From the NCBI RefSeq assembly GCF_001423745.1, contig NZ_LMPC01000002.1, positions 62,001 to 126,000 on the forward strand: 64,000 nt of DNA. The letters are read 5' to 3'. The translations under genes were made by a program, and so were the position numbers. This DNA is from Arthrobacter sp. Leaf337 (GTDB lineage Bacteria; Actinomycetota; Actinomycetes; Actinomycetales; Micrococcaceae). Shown here piece after piece: positions 45,179-53,728 of the stretch (positions are counted from its first letter, which is position 1; each line of letters begins with the position of its first letter). Under the pieces are notes generated by a model that saw only the letters and a list, made by a program, of their open reading frames with translations, did not search any database and was not told the origin of the DNA.

Positions 45179-45579
45179 GCATCATCGTCGGATTCGTTCC
45201 CACGCCCGCGGGCGAGGCGGCGCTCACGGCAGGCATCGCCGAGGCAACCCTTCGAAACGAGGACCTGGTGATCGTCAACTCTGCACGTGAAGGCGCGCTG
45301 GTGGACAAGTCCGTGGCGGGAGAGGACGTCCTGGCACGGGCCGCGAAGCGTGCGGAGGAGGCTGGCGTCACGGCAAAGGTGATCCAGCCGCCGTACCACC
45401 ACGACCTCGCCGATGAGTTCCTGGACGTGGCTCGTGAAGCGAATGCGTCCCTTATCGTCATTGGCCTTCGGCACCGCTCCCAGGTGGGCAAGTTCATCCT
45501 GGGCAGCCACGCCCAGCGCATCCTGATGCAGGCTGACCGGCCGGTCCTGGCCGTCAAGGCCGACGGCGCGCACTTTTAA
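45175..45579 (+). CDS. Universal stress protein family protein coupled to tctCBA
   Basis: A 134-aa UspA-fold protein. The opening IIVGFVPTPAGEAAL, the DVAREANASLIVIGLRHRSQVGKFILGSHAQRI core with the G-2x-G-9x-G type nucleotide loop, and the final VLAVKADG are as expected. The 4-base overlap with tctA suggests stoichiometric production with the transporter. In other bacteria USPs associate with TRAP and other transporters and bind ATP to gate or sense them; such a role is inferred here. Confidence 0.88.
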   Translation: MSIIVGFVPTPAGEAALTAGIAEATLRNEDLVIVNSAREGALVDKSVAGEDVLARAAKRAEEAGVTAKVIQPPYHHDLADEFLDVAREANASLIVIGLRHRSQVGKFILGSHAQRILMQADRPVLAVKADGAHF

Positions 45580-45598
45580 GCGGCCAGTATCCATCCAG

Positions 45599-45638
45599 GG
45601 GGCGGTACGCGAGACCTTCACAGGGCCGCGGCCGCCCC
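45599..45638 (+). terminator. Possible terminator after the tct operon
   Basis: GGGGCGG (45599-45605) pairs with CCGCCCC (45632-45638), followed by TTT. The loop is 26 bases and GC-rich. Plausible but not strong. Confidence 0.35.
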
Positions 45639-45689
45639 TTTCCGCGCGTCCGGCAGGTTGACCGCAGTCCGGCTTCCGCCGCGGACCGG

Positions 45690-46406
45690 CTAGCGCCGCA
45701 AGGCCCCCAGACCCGAAATCAACGCCTCGAGACCGAGGCCAAAGGCGACGTCGGCAGGCTTTTCGTGGCCTTGGTCGGCAAGGCTGCGCACTGCGGCCGT
45801 GAAACTGGGCGTGGATTCGGCCATGCTGCCCGGATCGAAGATGTCCGCGGGGGCTGTGACATCGAAGGCCGAGCCGAAAATGAAGGACTCCAGCGCCACG
45901 ATCGAGGAGATGATGCGTTCCTCCGGGAAGCCGGCCTCCCGCAGTCCTTGGCTGACGGCCTCGTACATGGCCAGGGTCTGCGGCGCATCCGTGACGGGCA
46001 GGACCGCGATCACCGGGATCAACGGGGTGTGCTTGGAGAAGACGTCCCGGTAGCTCCAGGCCCACCGCCGCACGGCTTCGTCCCACGGTTCAGCACCGAA
46101 AGCGGATACGTCCACCAGGGCGGCGAGGTGGTCCTCCACTAGGACCAGCACGTCGCGTTTGGATGCCACATGGTTGTACAGGGCCGACGGCGCCACATCC
46201 AGCGAGCGGGCCAGCGCAGCCATAGTGAGGCCGTCGTAGCCGCTCTTCCCGATCAGCCGCAGGGCTGCCGAGGTAATCACTGCCTGATCCAGCACCGCTG
46301 TGGCCGGCCTGCCCGCGCGTCGCTTCGCCGGGGTCGCGGCCGCGCGGGGCGCGGCTTCATGCGATACCGCGGGGGGCTTGGTGTTCGGGCGGGCGGCTGC
46401 CGGCAT
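45690..46406 (-). CDS. TetR-family transcriptional regulator
   Basis: A 238-aa repressor counted from ATG 46406, which has AAAGG upstream; in-frame starts at 46439 and 46454 are possible but lack a good site. A Pro/Ala-rich N-terminal tail precedes the HTH (ITSAALRLIGKSGYDGLTMAALARSLDVAPSALYNHVASK in parts). The C-terminal domain resembles the TetR_C group with LIPVIAVLPVTDAPQTLAMYE. It is divergent from the amine oxidase gene, with a 19-bp palindrome between them as probable operator. Confidence 0.9.
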   Translation of the reverse strand: MPAAARPNTKPPAVSHEAAPRAAATPAKRRAGRPATAVLDQAVITSAALRLIGKSGYDGLTMAALARSLDVAPSALYNHVASKRDVLVLVEDHLAALVDVSAFGAEPWDEAVRRWAWSYRDVFSKHTPLIPVIAVLPVTDAPQTLAMYEAVSQGLREAGFPEERIISSIVALESFIFGSAFDVTAPADIFDPGSMAESTPSFTAAVRSLADQGHEKPADVAFGLGLEALISGLGALRR

Positions 46407-46489
46407 CGCTGGCCTTTCTGCTGGCGGGGTCCCCAGCATTATTCCATTGACCACTTCCGTGGCGGTGCTGGAACCGCTATAGTCTTAAT

Positions 46490-46508
46490 AAATGAATGGC
46501 ATTCATTT
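46490..46508. promoter_or_regulatory. 19-bp palindromic TetR operator
   Basis: AAATGAATG-G-CATTCATTT is a perfect inverted repeat around one central base, in an AT-rich island between the divergent TetR and amine oxidase genes and 40 bases before the oxidase ATG. The form (AATGAATG / CATTCATT) is typical of TetR-family sites. Confidence 0.75.
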
Positions 46509-46547
46509 AGTGGTACGCATCACTCGAGCGGCCACGGAGAGGACATC

Positions 46548-47933
46548 ATGCTGGAACTTGACCGCGACGTCGTCGTCGTAGGCGCCGGCCCCTCGGGTCT
46601 CACCGCAGCCCGTGAACTGAAGAAGGCCGGCCTCACTGTCGCCGTGCTGGAGGCGCGGGACCGCGTGGGCGGCCGCACCTGGACGGACACCATTGACGGC
46701 GCCATGCTGGAAATCGGCGGCCAGTGGGTCTCGCCGGACCAGACGGTACTCCTGGAACTCCTGGACGAGCTGGGACTGGAAACGTACTCCCGCTACCGCG
46801 AGGGTGAATCCATCTATGTGGGGGCCGACGGCAGGAAGACCCGCTACACCGGCGATTCCTTCCCGGTCAGCGACACCACGGCGGCCGAAATGGACAAGCT
46901 GATCGGCCTGCTGGACGGGCTTGCTGCGGAAATTGGCGCTTCCGAACCCTGGGCCCACCCCAAGGCGCGCCAGCTGGACACCGTCTCCTTCCATCACTGG
47001 CTCCGGCAGAACTCGCCGGATGAGGAAGCCTGCAACAACATCGGCCTGTTCATTGCCGGTGGCATGCTCACCAAGCCCGCGCACGCATTCTCCGCGCTGC
47101 AGGCCGTCCTGATGGCCGCCTCCGCGGGGTCTTTCAGCCACCTGACGGATGAGGACTTCATCCTGGACAAGCGCGTTGTGGGAGGGATGCAGCAGGTTTC
47201 GCTGCTGCAGGCACGCGAACTGGGTGACGACGTCGTGCTTAACAGTCCGGTGCGCACCATTAACTGGACGGAAGAGCGCGACGGCGGCCCGCGCGTCACC
47301 GTGGTGTCGGAGCGGGCCACGGTCAATGCCCGCTACGTGATCATGGCGGTGCCGCCGAACCTGTATTCGCGGGTTTCCTTCAACCCGCCGCTGCCCCGCC
47401 GCCAGCACCAGATGCACCAGCACCAGTCGCTGGGCCTGGTCATCAAGGTGCACGCCGTCTACAAGACGCCGTTCTGGCGCGGCGAGGGGCTGTCCGGCAC
47501 CTGCTTCAGTGCCGGATCGCTGGTGCAGGAGGTGTACGACAACACCAACCACGGGGATTCCCGCGGCACGCTGGTGGGTTTCGTCTCGGACGAGAAGGCC
47601 GACGCCGTCTTCGAGCTCAGTGCCGAAGACCGCCGCCGCGCCATCCTGGAATCGATCGCGGCCTTCCTGGGGGATCAGGCCCTGGAGCCCGAGGTGTACT
47701 ACGAATCCGACTGGGGCTCGGAGGAATGGACCCGCGGGGCCTACGCCTCCAGCTACGACCTCGGCGGACTGCACCGGTACGGCAAGGACCAGCACCAGCC
47801 CGTAGGCCCCATCTACTGGAGTTCCTCCGACCTGGCGGCAGAGGGTTACCAGCACGTGGACGGCGCCATCCGGATGGGCCAGCTGACTGCCGCCCGGGTT
47901 GCCGCCGTCGCCAGGGTGGGCGCTTCGGCGTAG
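46548..47933 (+). CDS. Flavin monoamine oxidase, putrescine oxidase-like
   Basis: A 461-aa FAD enzyme that oxidises amines to aldehydes with release of ammonia and H2O2. ATG 46548 follows GGAGAGG; the longer frame upstream overlaps the operator and is rejected. The FAD motif VVGAGPSGLTAARELKKAG, VLEARDRVGGRTWT, and C-terminal GYQHVDGAIRMG are present. SYDLGGLHRYGKDQ and GPIYWSSSD resemble actinobacterial putrescine oxidase as I recall it. The Cys used for covalent FAD in mammalian MAO is absent. Probably induced by amines through the divergent TetR. Confidence 0.88.
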   Translation: MLELDRDVVVVGAGPSGLTAARELKKAGLTVAVLEARDRVGGRTWTDTIDGAMLEIGGQWVSPDQTVLLELLDELGLETYSRYREGESIYVGADGRKTRYTGDSFPVSDTTAAEMDKLIGLLDGLAAEIGASEPWAHPKARQLDTVSFHHWLRQNSPDEEACNNIGLFIAGGMLTKPAHAFSALQAVLMAASAGSFSHLTDEDFILDKRVVGGMQQVSLLQARELGDDVVLNSPVRTINWTEERDGGPRVTVVSERATVNARYVIMAVPPNLYSRVSFNPPLPRRQHQMHQHQSLGLVIKVHAVYKTPFWRGEGLSGTCFSAGSLVQEVYDNTNHGDSRGTLVGFVSDEKADAVFELSAEDRRRAILESIAAFLGDQALEPEVYYESDWGSEEWTRGAYASSYDLGGLHRYGKDQHQPVGPIYWSSSDLAAEGYQHVDGAIRMGQLTAARVAAVARVGASA

Positions 47934-47960
47934 GGCCCCGGCCAAACCGCCCGGACAGGT

Positions 47961-48013
47961 CCCCGCCAGCCGTTGAAAGTAAGCAAACTTACTAATACTC
48001 TTGGTTGGCGGGG
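47961..48013. promoter_or_regulatory. Nested inverted repeats upstream of the PNPOx-like gene
   Basis: An outer pair CCCCGCCA (47961-47968) / TGGCGGGG (48006-48013) encloses AGTAAG (47978-47983) / CTTACT (47988-47993) with CAAA between. The inner AGTAAG-N4-CTTACT element looks like an operator; the outer repeat could fold as a terminator for the oxidase gene. Confidence 0.45.
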
Positions 48014-48046
48014 ATCTTCCCCGTTGGACACGAACGAGGTGAGTGC

Positions 48047-48529
48047 ATGTCTGACACTGAGAGCATCAGCAAAGTCACAGAGATCATCAACGGTTCCCAT
48101 ATCGGGATGCTGACCACCATCAACGAAGAAGGCGCCCTGGTCAGTCGGCCGCTTGCTGTCCAGGAAGTCAAGGACGACGGCGACATGTGGTTCTTCACGT
48201 CATCGGAAACGTCCCAGGTAGCGCACGTGCGCGCCGACCCGCGGGTGAACGTCTCCTTCGGCAAGAACACCGAATGGGTCTCGGTGGCCGGCACGGCGGA
48301 AGTGGTCACGGACAGGCAGAAGATCCACGATATGTGGAACCAGGTGGTTGAAGCCTGGTTCCCGGACGGGCCGGACACTCCGGAAGTGGTGCTGCTGCGG
48401 GTCGACTCGGATTCGGCGGAGTACTGGACCAGCCCCGGCGGCAGGGCGGCAACGGTGCTTCAGTGGATCAAGTCCAAGGTGACGCACAGCCGCATGAGCG
48501 TCGGCGAAAGCGGGACAGTGGACCTGTAG
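48047..48529 (+). CDS. Pyridoxamine 5'-phosphate oxidase family (general stress protein 26-like)
   Basis: A 160-aa split-barrel flavin-binding protein. Hallmarks are HIGMLTTINEEGALVSRPLAVQEV, DMWFFTSSETSQVAHVRADPRVNVSF and WVSVAGTAEVV. This group (COG3871) binds FMN, F420 or similar; some members are general stress proteins. ATG 48047 chosen from AGGTGAG-like site upstream and family start. It stands alone behind an unusual nested inverted repeat. Confidence 0.88.
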   Translation: MSDTESISKVTEIINGSHIGMLTTINEEGALVSRPLAVQEVKDDGDMWFFTSSETSQVAHVRADPRVNVSFGKNTEWVSVAGTAEVVTDRQKIHDMWNQVVEAWFPDGPDTPEVVLLRVDSDSAEYWTSPGGRAATVLQWIKSKVTHSRMSVGESGTVDL

Positions 48530-48551
48530 TCCTTACAGCCCCCCCGCACTC

Positions 48552-49172
48552 CTACGGCAGCTGCCGGAGGGCCGAAAGGACCTCCGGGAGCAGCACGTCG
48601 TTCCGGCCCCACACGGGATCCAGGACTTCCACGTACCAGGAATCGGCGAGGAGCAGGGCCAGCGTTTCGTTGGTCTCGTCCGACCAGTCGCGGAGCTGGT
48701 CCTCGTCCACCGGGTTCTCACTGGACCCGAGCACGGTGACCACAGCATCGCCGTCGAACGTTACCGGGATGGCCGCGGCGCTCACTTCACCGGGGGCATG
48801 GCCGACGGTGATGAGCTCGGTCCTGGTGGACAGGGCCATGAGTTCCGCGGCGGCCTCCGCGCTGCAGAAGCCGGTCACGTACTGCCTCTGTGCGAGTTGT
48901 CTTTGGGCGTGGCCGGCGTCGGCGCGAATGCCGGGCTGGGATTCTTTGGTGAAGAGGCCGTTCCGGTTGATTTCCGCCAGCTCGGCGGCGATGGGCCGGG
49001 TTTCCTCATCGAAGCTGGGCGCAAACGTTCCCGGCTGGAATTCGCTGTGGGATTCAAGCCACCGCGCGGTGAGTTCGCCCGCCGCTGCGAGGGTTGTGGC
49101 CTGCCGCCAGACTCCCCGGTCCGATCGCAACCTGCCGTGCTGGTCTCGTGTGTCCGTGACTAAAGGCTCCAT
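48552..49172 (-). CDS. Hypothetical protein, 206 aa (DUF6919-like)
   Basis: A soluble, acidic protein. The pattern ELTARWLESHSEFQPGTFAPSFDEETRPIAAELAEINRNGLFTKESQPG (read in parts) with NRNGLFT-x-x-SQPG resembles a family I recall as DUF6919, common in Streptomyces. The middle contains AAELMAL and VTVLGSSENP; the C-terminus LLADSWYVEVLDPVWGRNDVLLPEVL. No catalytic motif is recognised. Convergent with the PNPOx-like gene. Confidence 0.65.
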   Translation of the reverse strand: MEPLVTDTRDQHGRLRSDRGVWRQATTLAAAGELTARWLESHSEFQPGTFAPSFDEETRPIAAELAEINRNGLFTKESQPGIRADAGHAQRQLAQRQYVTGFCSAEAAAELMALSTRTELITVGHAPGEVSAAAIPVTFDGDAVVTVLGSSENPVDEDQLRDWSDETNETLALLLADSWYVEVLDPVWGRNDVLLPEVLSALRQLP

Positions 49173-49284
49173 TATGGGATGCTACCGCCGCCGGTTCCGG
49201 CCTTTCCAATGGTCCCGACACACCAGTTAACTTCCGCGGGGCTGGACTCACCCAAAGCGCGGCTCCCTGCGAGGGCGCCAGTCT

Positions 49285-49869
49285 TTACCGGGAGGGCACG
49301 CCCGCCGCGGCTTCCGCCCGGCCCAGGGCATGTTCCAGCCGGTCGACGGCGGGAACGTAGCCGGCTGCCTCGGCCGCCCGGAGCCGTTCGGCCTCCTTCA
49401 TGGCCTTGATCAGGGCCGCCGTTTCCGGACGGCGCACATCGGTCATGTCCGGGTAGTCGATGCAGCAGGCGGGATCAAGCTCGTAGCGCTGCCACCGGGT
49501 CAGCACGGTCCGGTGCCGGGCCGCTGCCGCTTCGATCTCCGCCCGGGCGGTTCCCGTGTGGATCCGGGCGTCCCGCCAGGCCATGACGCAGGGACTCCAC
49601 ACATACGCGGCCGCGGCAGTGGCGGCGGCGAGCGTGCCTACAGCGAACCCCAGCCATGGGGACGCGAGCGAAGGTATCAGGACGGCCGGGAACACAATCA
49701 CCAGGCCGGCGAAGCCGTCCCAAAAGACGGCGTCCGTTAGCTGTCCGGCGTCACGCCTGGCGTGATATCGCGCCGAAAATACGGCGCCGGCCACGCCGCA
49801 CACCACGACGGCGGCGCAGACCGCCAGCTGCAGGGGCCCCATGGGGACCGACTCCGTTATGACAGACAC
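49285..49869 (-). CDS. Hypothetical membrane protein, 194 aa
   Basis: Three predicted N-terminal helices (about 10-32, 44-68 and 70-92) are followed by a cytoplasmic, helical, Ala/Arg/Glu-rich domain of about 100 residues containing HRTVLTRWQRYELDPACCIDYPDMTDV and a C-terminal amphipathic helix. I have seen similar proteins in Arthrobacter genomes but know no function. The start could also be the internal Met at residue 10. Confidence 0.6.
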   Translation of the reverse strand: MSVITESVPMGPLQLAVCAAVVVCGVAGAVFSARYHARRDAGQLTDAVFWDGFAGLVIVFPAVLIPSLASPWLGFAVGTLAAATAAAAYVWSPCVMAWRDARIHTGTARAEIEAAAARHRTVLTRWQRYELDPACCIDYPDMTDVRRPETAALIKAMKEAERLRAAEAAGYVPAVDRLEHALGRAEAAAGVPSR

Positions 49870-50035
49870 CGTTCCACCTCCAACAGAACCTGCCCGGGCT
49901 GGGTGGCTCCGCTACTTCCATTGGAATCCCGGCAAAGCCGGCCGTCAATGGGCAGGACTTCCTGACGGGTGGTGCGCCCGGCGTTGCGGGCCGGCCCCGT
50001 TCCGAGCGAGGCGGGGCACCGGTAGCCTAGGCACC

Positions 50036-50425
50036 ATGCGACTAAAAATGTGCAGCATCCACGTCAAGGATCCGGCCGCGGCCCACCAGTTCTACACGGA
50101 GACACTGGGTTTTGAAACGCTCATGGCCATGCCCGAATACAACCTCTACATCGTGAAGGATCCAGGCTCCGCCGGGGGCAGTTCGGGGTCAGTAGGACTC
50201 CTGCTGGAGCCCAGCGACAACCCCATCGGCGCGAACTACATGAACGCCCTGCACGACGCCGGGATGCCGGCGATCGTGTTCGGCGTTCCGGACGTGCGGG
50301 CCGAGCATAAGCGACTCGCGGCCCTCGGCGTCATCTTCCAGGACGAACCGGCGGAGGGCCCCACCGGAACCTCGGTGGTGCTGGACGATGGCTGCGGAAA
50401 CTTCGTCCAGCTGCACCAGGACTAG
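50036..50425 (+). CDS. VOC (glyoxalase/bleomycin resistance) family protein
   Basis: A 129-aa VOC-fold protein starting at ATG 50036. The first module shows MCSIHVKDPAAAHQFYTETLGFET and the second MPAIVFGVPDVRAEHKRLAALGVIFQDEP with VLDDGCGNFVQL at the end; the Glu/His metal positions are partly kept (His9, Gln at the end). Substrate unknown. A small PspC gene follows 71 bases downstream. Confidence 0.82.
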   Translation: MRLKMCSIHVKDPAAAHQFYTETLGFETLMAMPEYNLYIVKDPGSAGGSSGSVGLLLEPSDNPIGANYMNALHDAGMPAIVFGVPDVRAEHKRLAALGVIFQDEPAEGPTGTSVVLDDGCGNFVQLHQD

Positions 50426-50496
50426 ACCTTTTGCAGCAGGACTAGGGGCTAAAGGACTCTGGACTCCACCAAGGCACCGGCTGGTACTGTGGCCGC

Positions 50497-50676
50497 ATGA
50501 CAGCAGCATTGGTTCGGCCCAGGAATGGCAAAATGATCGCCGGCGTCTGCGCCGGGCTCGCAGCCAGGTTCGGTGTGTCAACAGCCCTCGTCCGCATTGG
50601 CTTTGTACTGTTCGGCTTGTTTGGCGTGGGCGAATTGGTCTACATCGCGCTGTGGATCATTATGCCCAAGGAGTGA
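50497..50676 (+). CDS. Stand-alone PspC-domain protein, 59 aa
   Basis: ATG 50497 to TGA 50676. The product is almost only a PspC domain: RPRNGKMIAGVCAGLAARFGVSTALVRIGFVLF, then a second helix region GVGELVYIALWIIMPKE. PspC domains insert in the membrane and act in envelope stress response in other bacteria. Small single-domain versions are common in actinobacteria. No pspA is nearby. Confidence 0.9.
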   Translation: MTAALVRPRNGKMIAGVCAGLAARFGVSTALVRIGFVLFGLFGVGELVYIALWIIMPKE

Positions 50677-50808
50677 CTGCCTGATCTGAAGGCGGCACCT
50701 TCGGATGGCCAGTCCTGTGCGCGCGGGTCAGAGGAACATGAACCGCGCAAGCGTCTTTGCCGGAAAGATCTCCAGCGCGGCCCGGATCCAGGGCTGTTGC
50801 GACCGTGC

Positions 50809-52488
50809 CTAGAAACCGCCCCCTACTGCAGCGGCGGTAACCGCCATGACGACCAGCCTCCGCACTGTGGCCGTGCCCCCTTGCGCGAACACGGACAGCT
50901 GACCGAACGTGGCTTGCTGACCGGCCGCGGCCGGCGAACCACTGCCCGCCGGGAAGACCAGGTCCGTGATGCAGGCTTGGCCGCCCTGGGCAAACACCTC
51001 AACGGAGCAGAGGTCCACCACGATCTCCAGTTTGAGGGAGCCGTCCCGCAGCGCGACGGGGCACCTGTCCACTGAAGCGAAGAGCGGGTGGAAGTCCGTG
51101 TTCCCGGAACGCGTCCTGTCAACCACCAGTTCGCCGGTTGAGGCTTCATAGTAGATTTCCGTTCCGCCGCCGTCGTGGCCGGCCGCTCCTGCGCCGAGGA
51201 CGAAGCCGAACCGCTCGGCTGTGACCGACTCGAATTCCGCCCGGATGATGAGGGCGGCGTCGCTTCGCCCCGCAGGAATGTCGAGGGCGCTGTTGGTGAT
51301 TCCCGCCGGTTCGGAAAGCTCAAAAAACGGCGCGGGGAGCGCCGTGGCCGGAAGAACAGGATTCTGGATCAGCGCCGGCCGTCCGCTAACTGTGGCCAGG
51401 CTGACCTCCCTGGCCAGGGACATGGGTGAACGCCACGGCCACGTGGGAATGTGGTTGGCGTAGTCCCAGTTGTTCATCCAGCCGATCATGATCCTGCGGT
51501 TGTCCGGGGCGTTGGAGAAGGACACGGCCGCGTAGTAGTCACGGCCCCAGTCAAGCCATTGGAAGGTCTTCAGCAGCTCTGCGGACTGGCGGGCTTCAAA
51601 AGCCGGCGGTTCTGCCGCCGTGCCGGACTGAGATCGGGCCGCGTTGACGGCAGGGGAGACATCCGGGATGAAGCGGGCGCCGTCGAAGTCGCCGATGAAG
51701 TACTGACCGCCGGAGCCGCCAGCCACCGCGCCGGGGTTGGTGTTCACGGTCAGGACCCACTTGGTCTTCTCCGGGTCGCCGTCCAGGGGAAGCGGAAACA
51801 GGTCCGGGCACTCCCATTCGCCGCCGATCGCGTTGGCGGGCCCGAATTCGCTGAGCAGTTCCCACTCGCGCAGGTTGGGTGAACGGTAGAACAGGACCTG
51901 GCGGGCCTGGGCCTCCACTGCCACCATCACCCAGTAGCCGCCGTCCGGGTCGGCAACGCCAGGGCCGGAGTCGCCAGGGCCGGAGTACCAAAAGACTTTC
52001 GGGTCGCGGAAGTTGGCCGAGTCCCTTGTCAGCACGGGAGTGGTCCCGAACTTGGTCCAGGTCATCCCCGAGTCGGTGCTGAAGGCGAGCGACTGTGCCT
52101 GCGTTCCGCTGTGCGGGGACGCATCCTTGAAGGCACTGGTGTAAATGGCCACCCAGGGCGGGGAGTGCGCCGACCCCAGACCGGAGGTGTTCAGGTGGTC
52201 CACCACGACGCTGCCCGAGAAGACATCCTCGAGGTCGTCGCAGGGAATGGCTACCGGGTGCTCGGTCCAGGCGAGAAGGTCCGTGGACGTCGCGTGGCCC
52301 CAGGACATGTTTCCCCAGACGTTCGCGAAGGGGTTGTTCTGGTAGAAGAGGTGGTACGTGCCGTCGTCGTAAACTAGTCCGTTGGGATCGTTGAGCCACG
52401 TGTCAGCCGCGGTGTAGTGCAGGACCGGGCGGCAGTCTGGAGTGCCGTCGGTGGCGACCTCGTGCGGAAGCGTGCGGATCTCAGTCAC
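50809..52488 (-). CDS. Glycoside hydrolase family 32 beta-fructosidase (cytoplasmic)
   Basis: A 559-aa GH32 enzyme that releases fructose from sucrose, inulo-oligosaccharides or levan fragments. Nucleophile Asp34 is in WLNDPNG (31-37), the transition-state Asp in FRDPK (160-164), and acid/base Glu226 in EWECPD. A five-bladed propeller is followed by a C-terminal beta-sandwich (about 380-540). There is no signal peptide, so it acts on imported sugar. It is the last gene of the operon running from 58359; in that setting inulobiose or short fructans are the likely substrate. Confidence 0.93.
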   Translation of the reverse strand: MTEIRTLPHEVATDGTPDCRPVLHYTAADTWLNDPNGLVYDDGTYHLFYQNNPFANVWGNMSWGHATSTDLLAWTEHPVAIPCDDLEDVFSGSVVVDHLNTSGLGSAHSPPWVAIYTSAFKDASPHSGTQAQSLAFSTDSGMTWTKFGTTPVLTRDSANFRDPKVFWYSGPGDSGPGVADPDGGYWVMVAVEAQARQVLFYRSPNLREWELLSEFGPANAIGGEWECPDLFPLPLDGDPEKTKWVLTVNTNPGAVAGGSGGQYFIGDFDGARFIPDVSPAVNAARSQSGTAAEPPAFEARQSAELLKTFQWLDWGRDYYAAVSFSNAPDNRRIMIGWMNNWDYANHIPTWPWRSPMSLAREVSLATVSGRPALIQNPVLPATALPAPFFELSEPAGITNSALDIPAGRSDAALIIRAEFESVTAERFGFVLGAGAAGHDGGGTEIYYEASTGELVVDRTRSGNTDFHPLFASVDRCPVALRDGSLKLEIVVDLCSVEVFAQGGQACITDLVFPAGSGSPAAAGQQATFGQLSVFAQGGTATVRRLVVMAVTAAAVGGGF

Positions 52489-52581
52489 GGGAGCTCCGGG
52501 CAGGCGGGAGCAGGGCAGGTGTGCGTCATGTTCGTCCTCGGGAGTAGGCAGGGCGTCGTTGGAGGGTCCGGCTGGCGGGGC

Positions 52582-53622
52582 TTATGCGGCCGGTGCCGCA
52601 ACCGAGTCCCGCACAACCAGCGGGCATTCCAGGACGGTGGGGTGGGCAGCGAACAGCGCCAGGTCGGTTTTGCCCTCAATGGCGTCGATGAGGTTTTCCG
52701 TGGCCCAGGCGCCCATCTCGTAGTGGGGGAGCGCCACCGTGGTGAGGGCCGGGTGGAGGTTTTCGGCGATGAGTTCCTGATTGTCGAAGCCAACCACCGA
52801 TAGCTCGTCCGGAATCCTGAGGCCCAGTTCGCTGGCGGCCCGGTACGCCCCCATGGCCATGCGGTCGTTGTAGCAGAAGACGGCCGTTGGCCTGCTCTGA
52901 GGTTTCAGGAGACGCAGCGCCGCCTGGTAGCCGCCACTGACCTCCGAATGCTCGGACTGGACCAGTTCTTCGTGGAACGGCAGCCCGGCATCTGCCAGCG
53001 TTTCCTTGAAGGCCCTGAGCCGGGAGTGAGTTGCCGGCACATCGTCGGTGTTGTTGAGCATGCCGATCCGGGTGTGCCCGGCGTCGATCAGGGTCTGCAC
53101 GGCCGACCTTGCGCCGCGCACTTCGTCGGGGATGACGGAGGAAACAGTGTTGCTGATGTCTTCGGAGTCCACCAGGACTGCCGGTAATCCGGCCAGATTC
53201 CTGGGGACAGCCAGCTTGCGGTGATACATCGTGGCATACAGGATGCCGTCCACCTGCCGGTCCAGCAGATCCGCCACTTGGCTTTCCTTGGAATCCTGGG
53301 AGCTGGTGCTGGTGGAGTTGATGATCATGATGCGGTACCCGCGGGCCCGCGCTGTTTCCTCGGCACCGAGGATGATCCGGCCGGCGTGCGGAGTGGTGGC
53401 GATTTCCTCGCTGATGAACCCGATCATCCCGGAGCGCTGGGTGCGCAGCGCCTGGGCCAGCCGGTTAGGGCCGTACCCGAGCCGGTGGGCGGCTTCCTGG
53501 ACACGCTCTCGGGTTTCAGCCCCCACCCGCGCGTAGGCAACGTCGTTGAGGACGTGGGAGACGGTGGTCACGGATACGCCTGCCGCGGCTGCTACGTCCT
53601 TGATTCCCACTGACTTGTTCAT
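52582..53622 (-). CDS. LacI-family transcriptional regulator of the fructan operon
   Basis: A 346-aa regulator. The HTH with hinge is GIKDVAAAAGVSVTTVSHVLND and YGPNRLAQALRTQRS; the periplasmic-binding-like effector domain follows. It is encoded between the beta-helix enzyme and GH32, so it probably represses this operon until DFA III, inulobiose or fructose binds. A CG-centred LacI-type palindrome is at the operon promoter (58441-58456). Confidence 0.92.
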   Translation of the reverse strand: MNKSVGIKDVAAAAGVSVTTVSHVLNDVAYARVGAETRERVQEAAHRLGYGPNRLAQALRTQRSGMIGFISEEIATTPHAGRIILGAEETARARGYRIMIINSTSTSSQDSKESQVADLLDRQVDGILYATMYHRKLAVPRNLAGLPAVLVDSEDISNTVSSVIPDEVRGARSAVQTLIDAGHTRIGMLNNTDDVPATHSRLRAFKETLADAGLPFHEELVQSEHSEVSGGYQAALRLLKPQSRPTAVFCYNDRMAMGAYRAASELGLRIPDELSVVGFDNQELIAENLHPALTTVALPHYEMGAWATENLIDAIEGKTDLALFAAHPTVLECPLVVRDSVAAPAA

Positions 53623-53690
53623 TGGTCTCCCACGTCCTTATGTTGTTGCTGATTCTACGTGCGGCTCACTCGTCCTGGAGTCCGTGTTCG

Positions 53691-53720
53691 GGCCCGCGAT
53701 GCCCGGGGGTCTCGCGGGCC
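53691..53720 (-). other. Hairpin between beta-helix enzyme and LacI genes
   Basis: GGCCCGCGA (53691-53699) pairs perfectly with TCGCGGGCC (53712-53720) around 12 bases. It lies just after the stop of the DFA hydrolase-like gene without a T run, and may lower expression of the downstream regulator relative to the enzyme. Confidence 0.45.
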
Positions 53721-53728
53721 TGAGCGGG

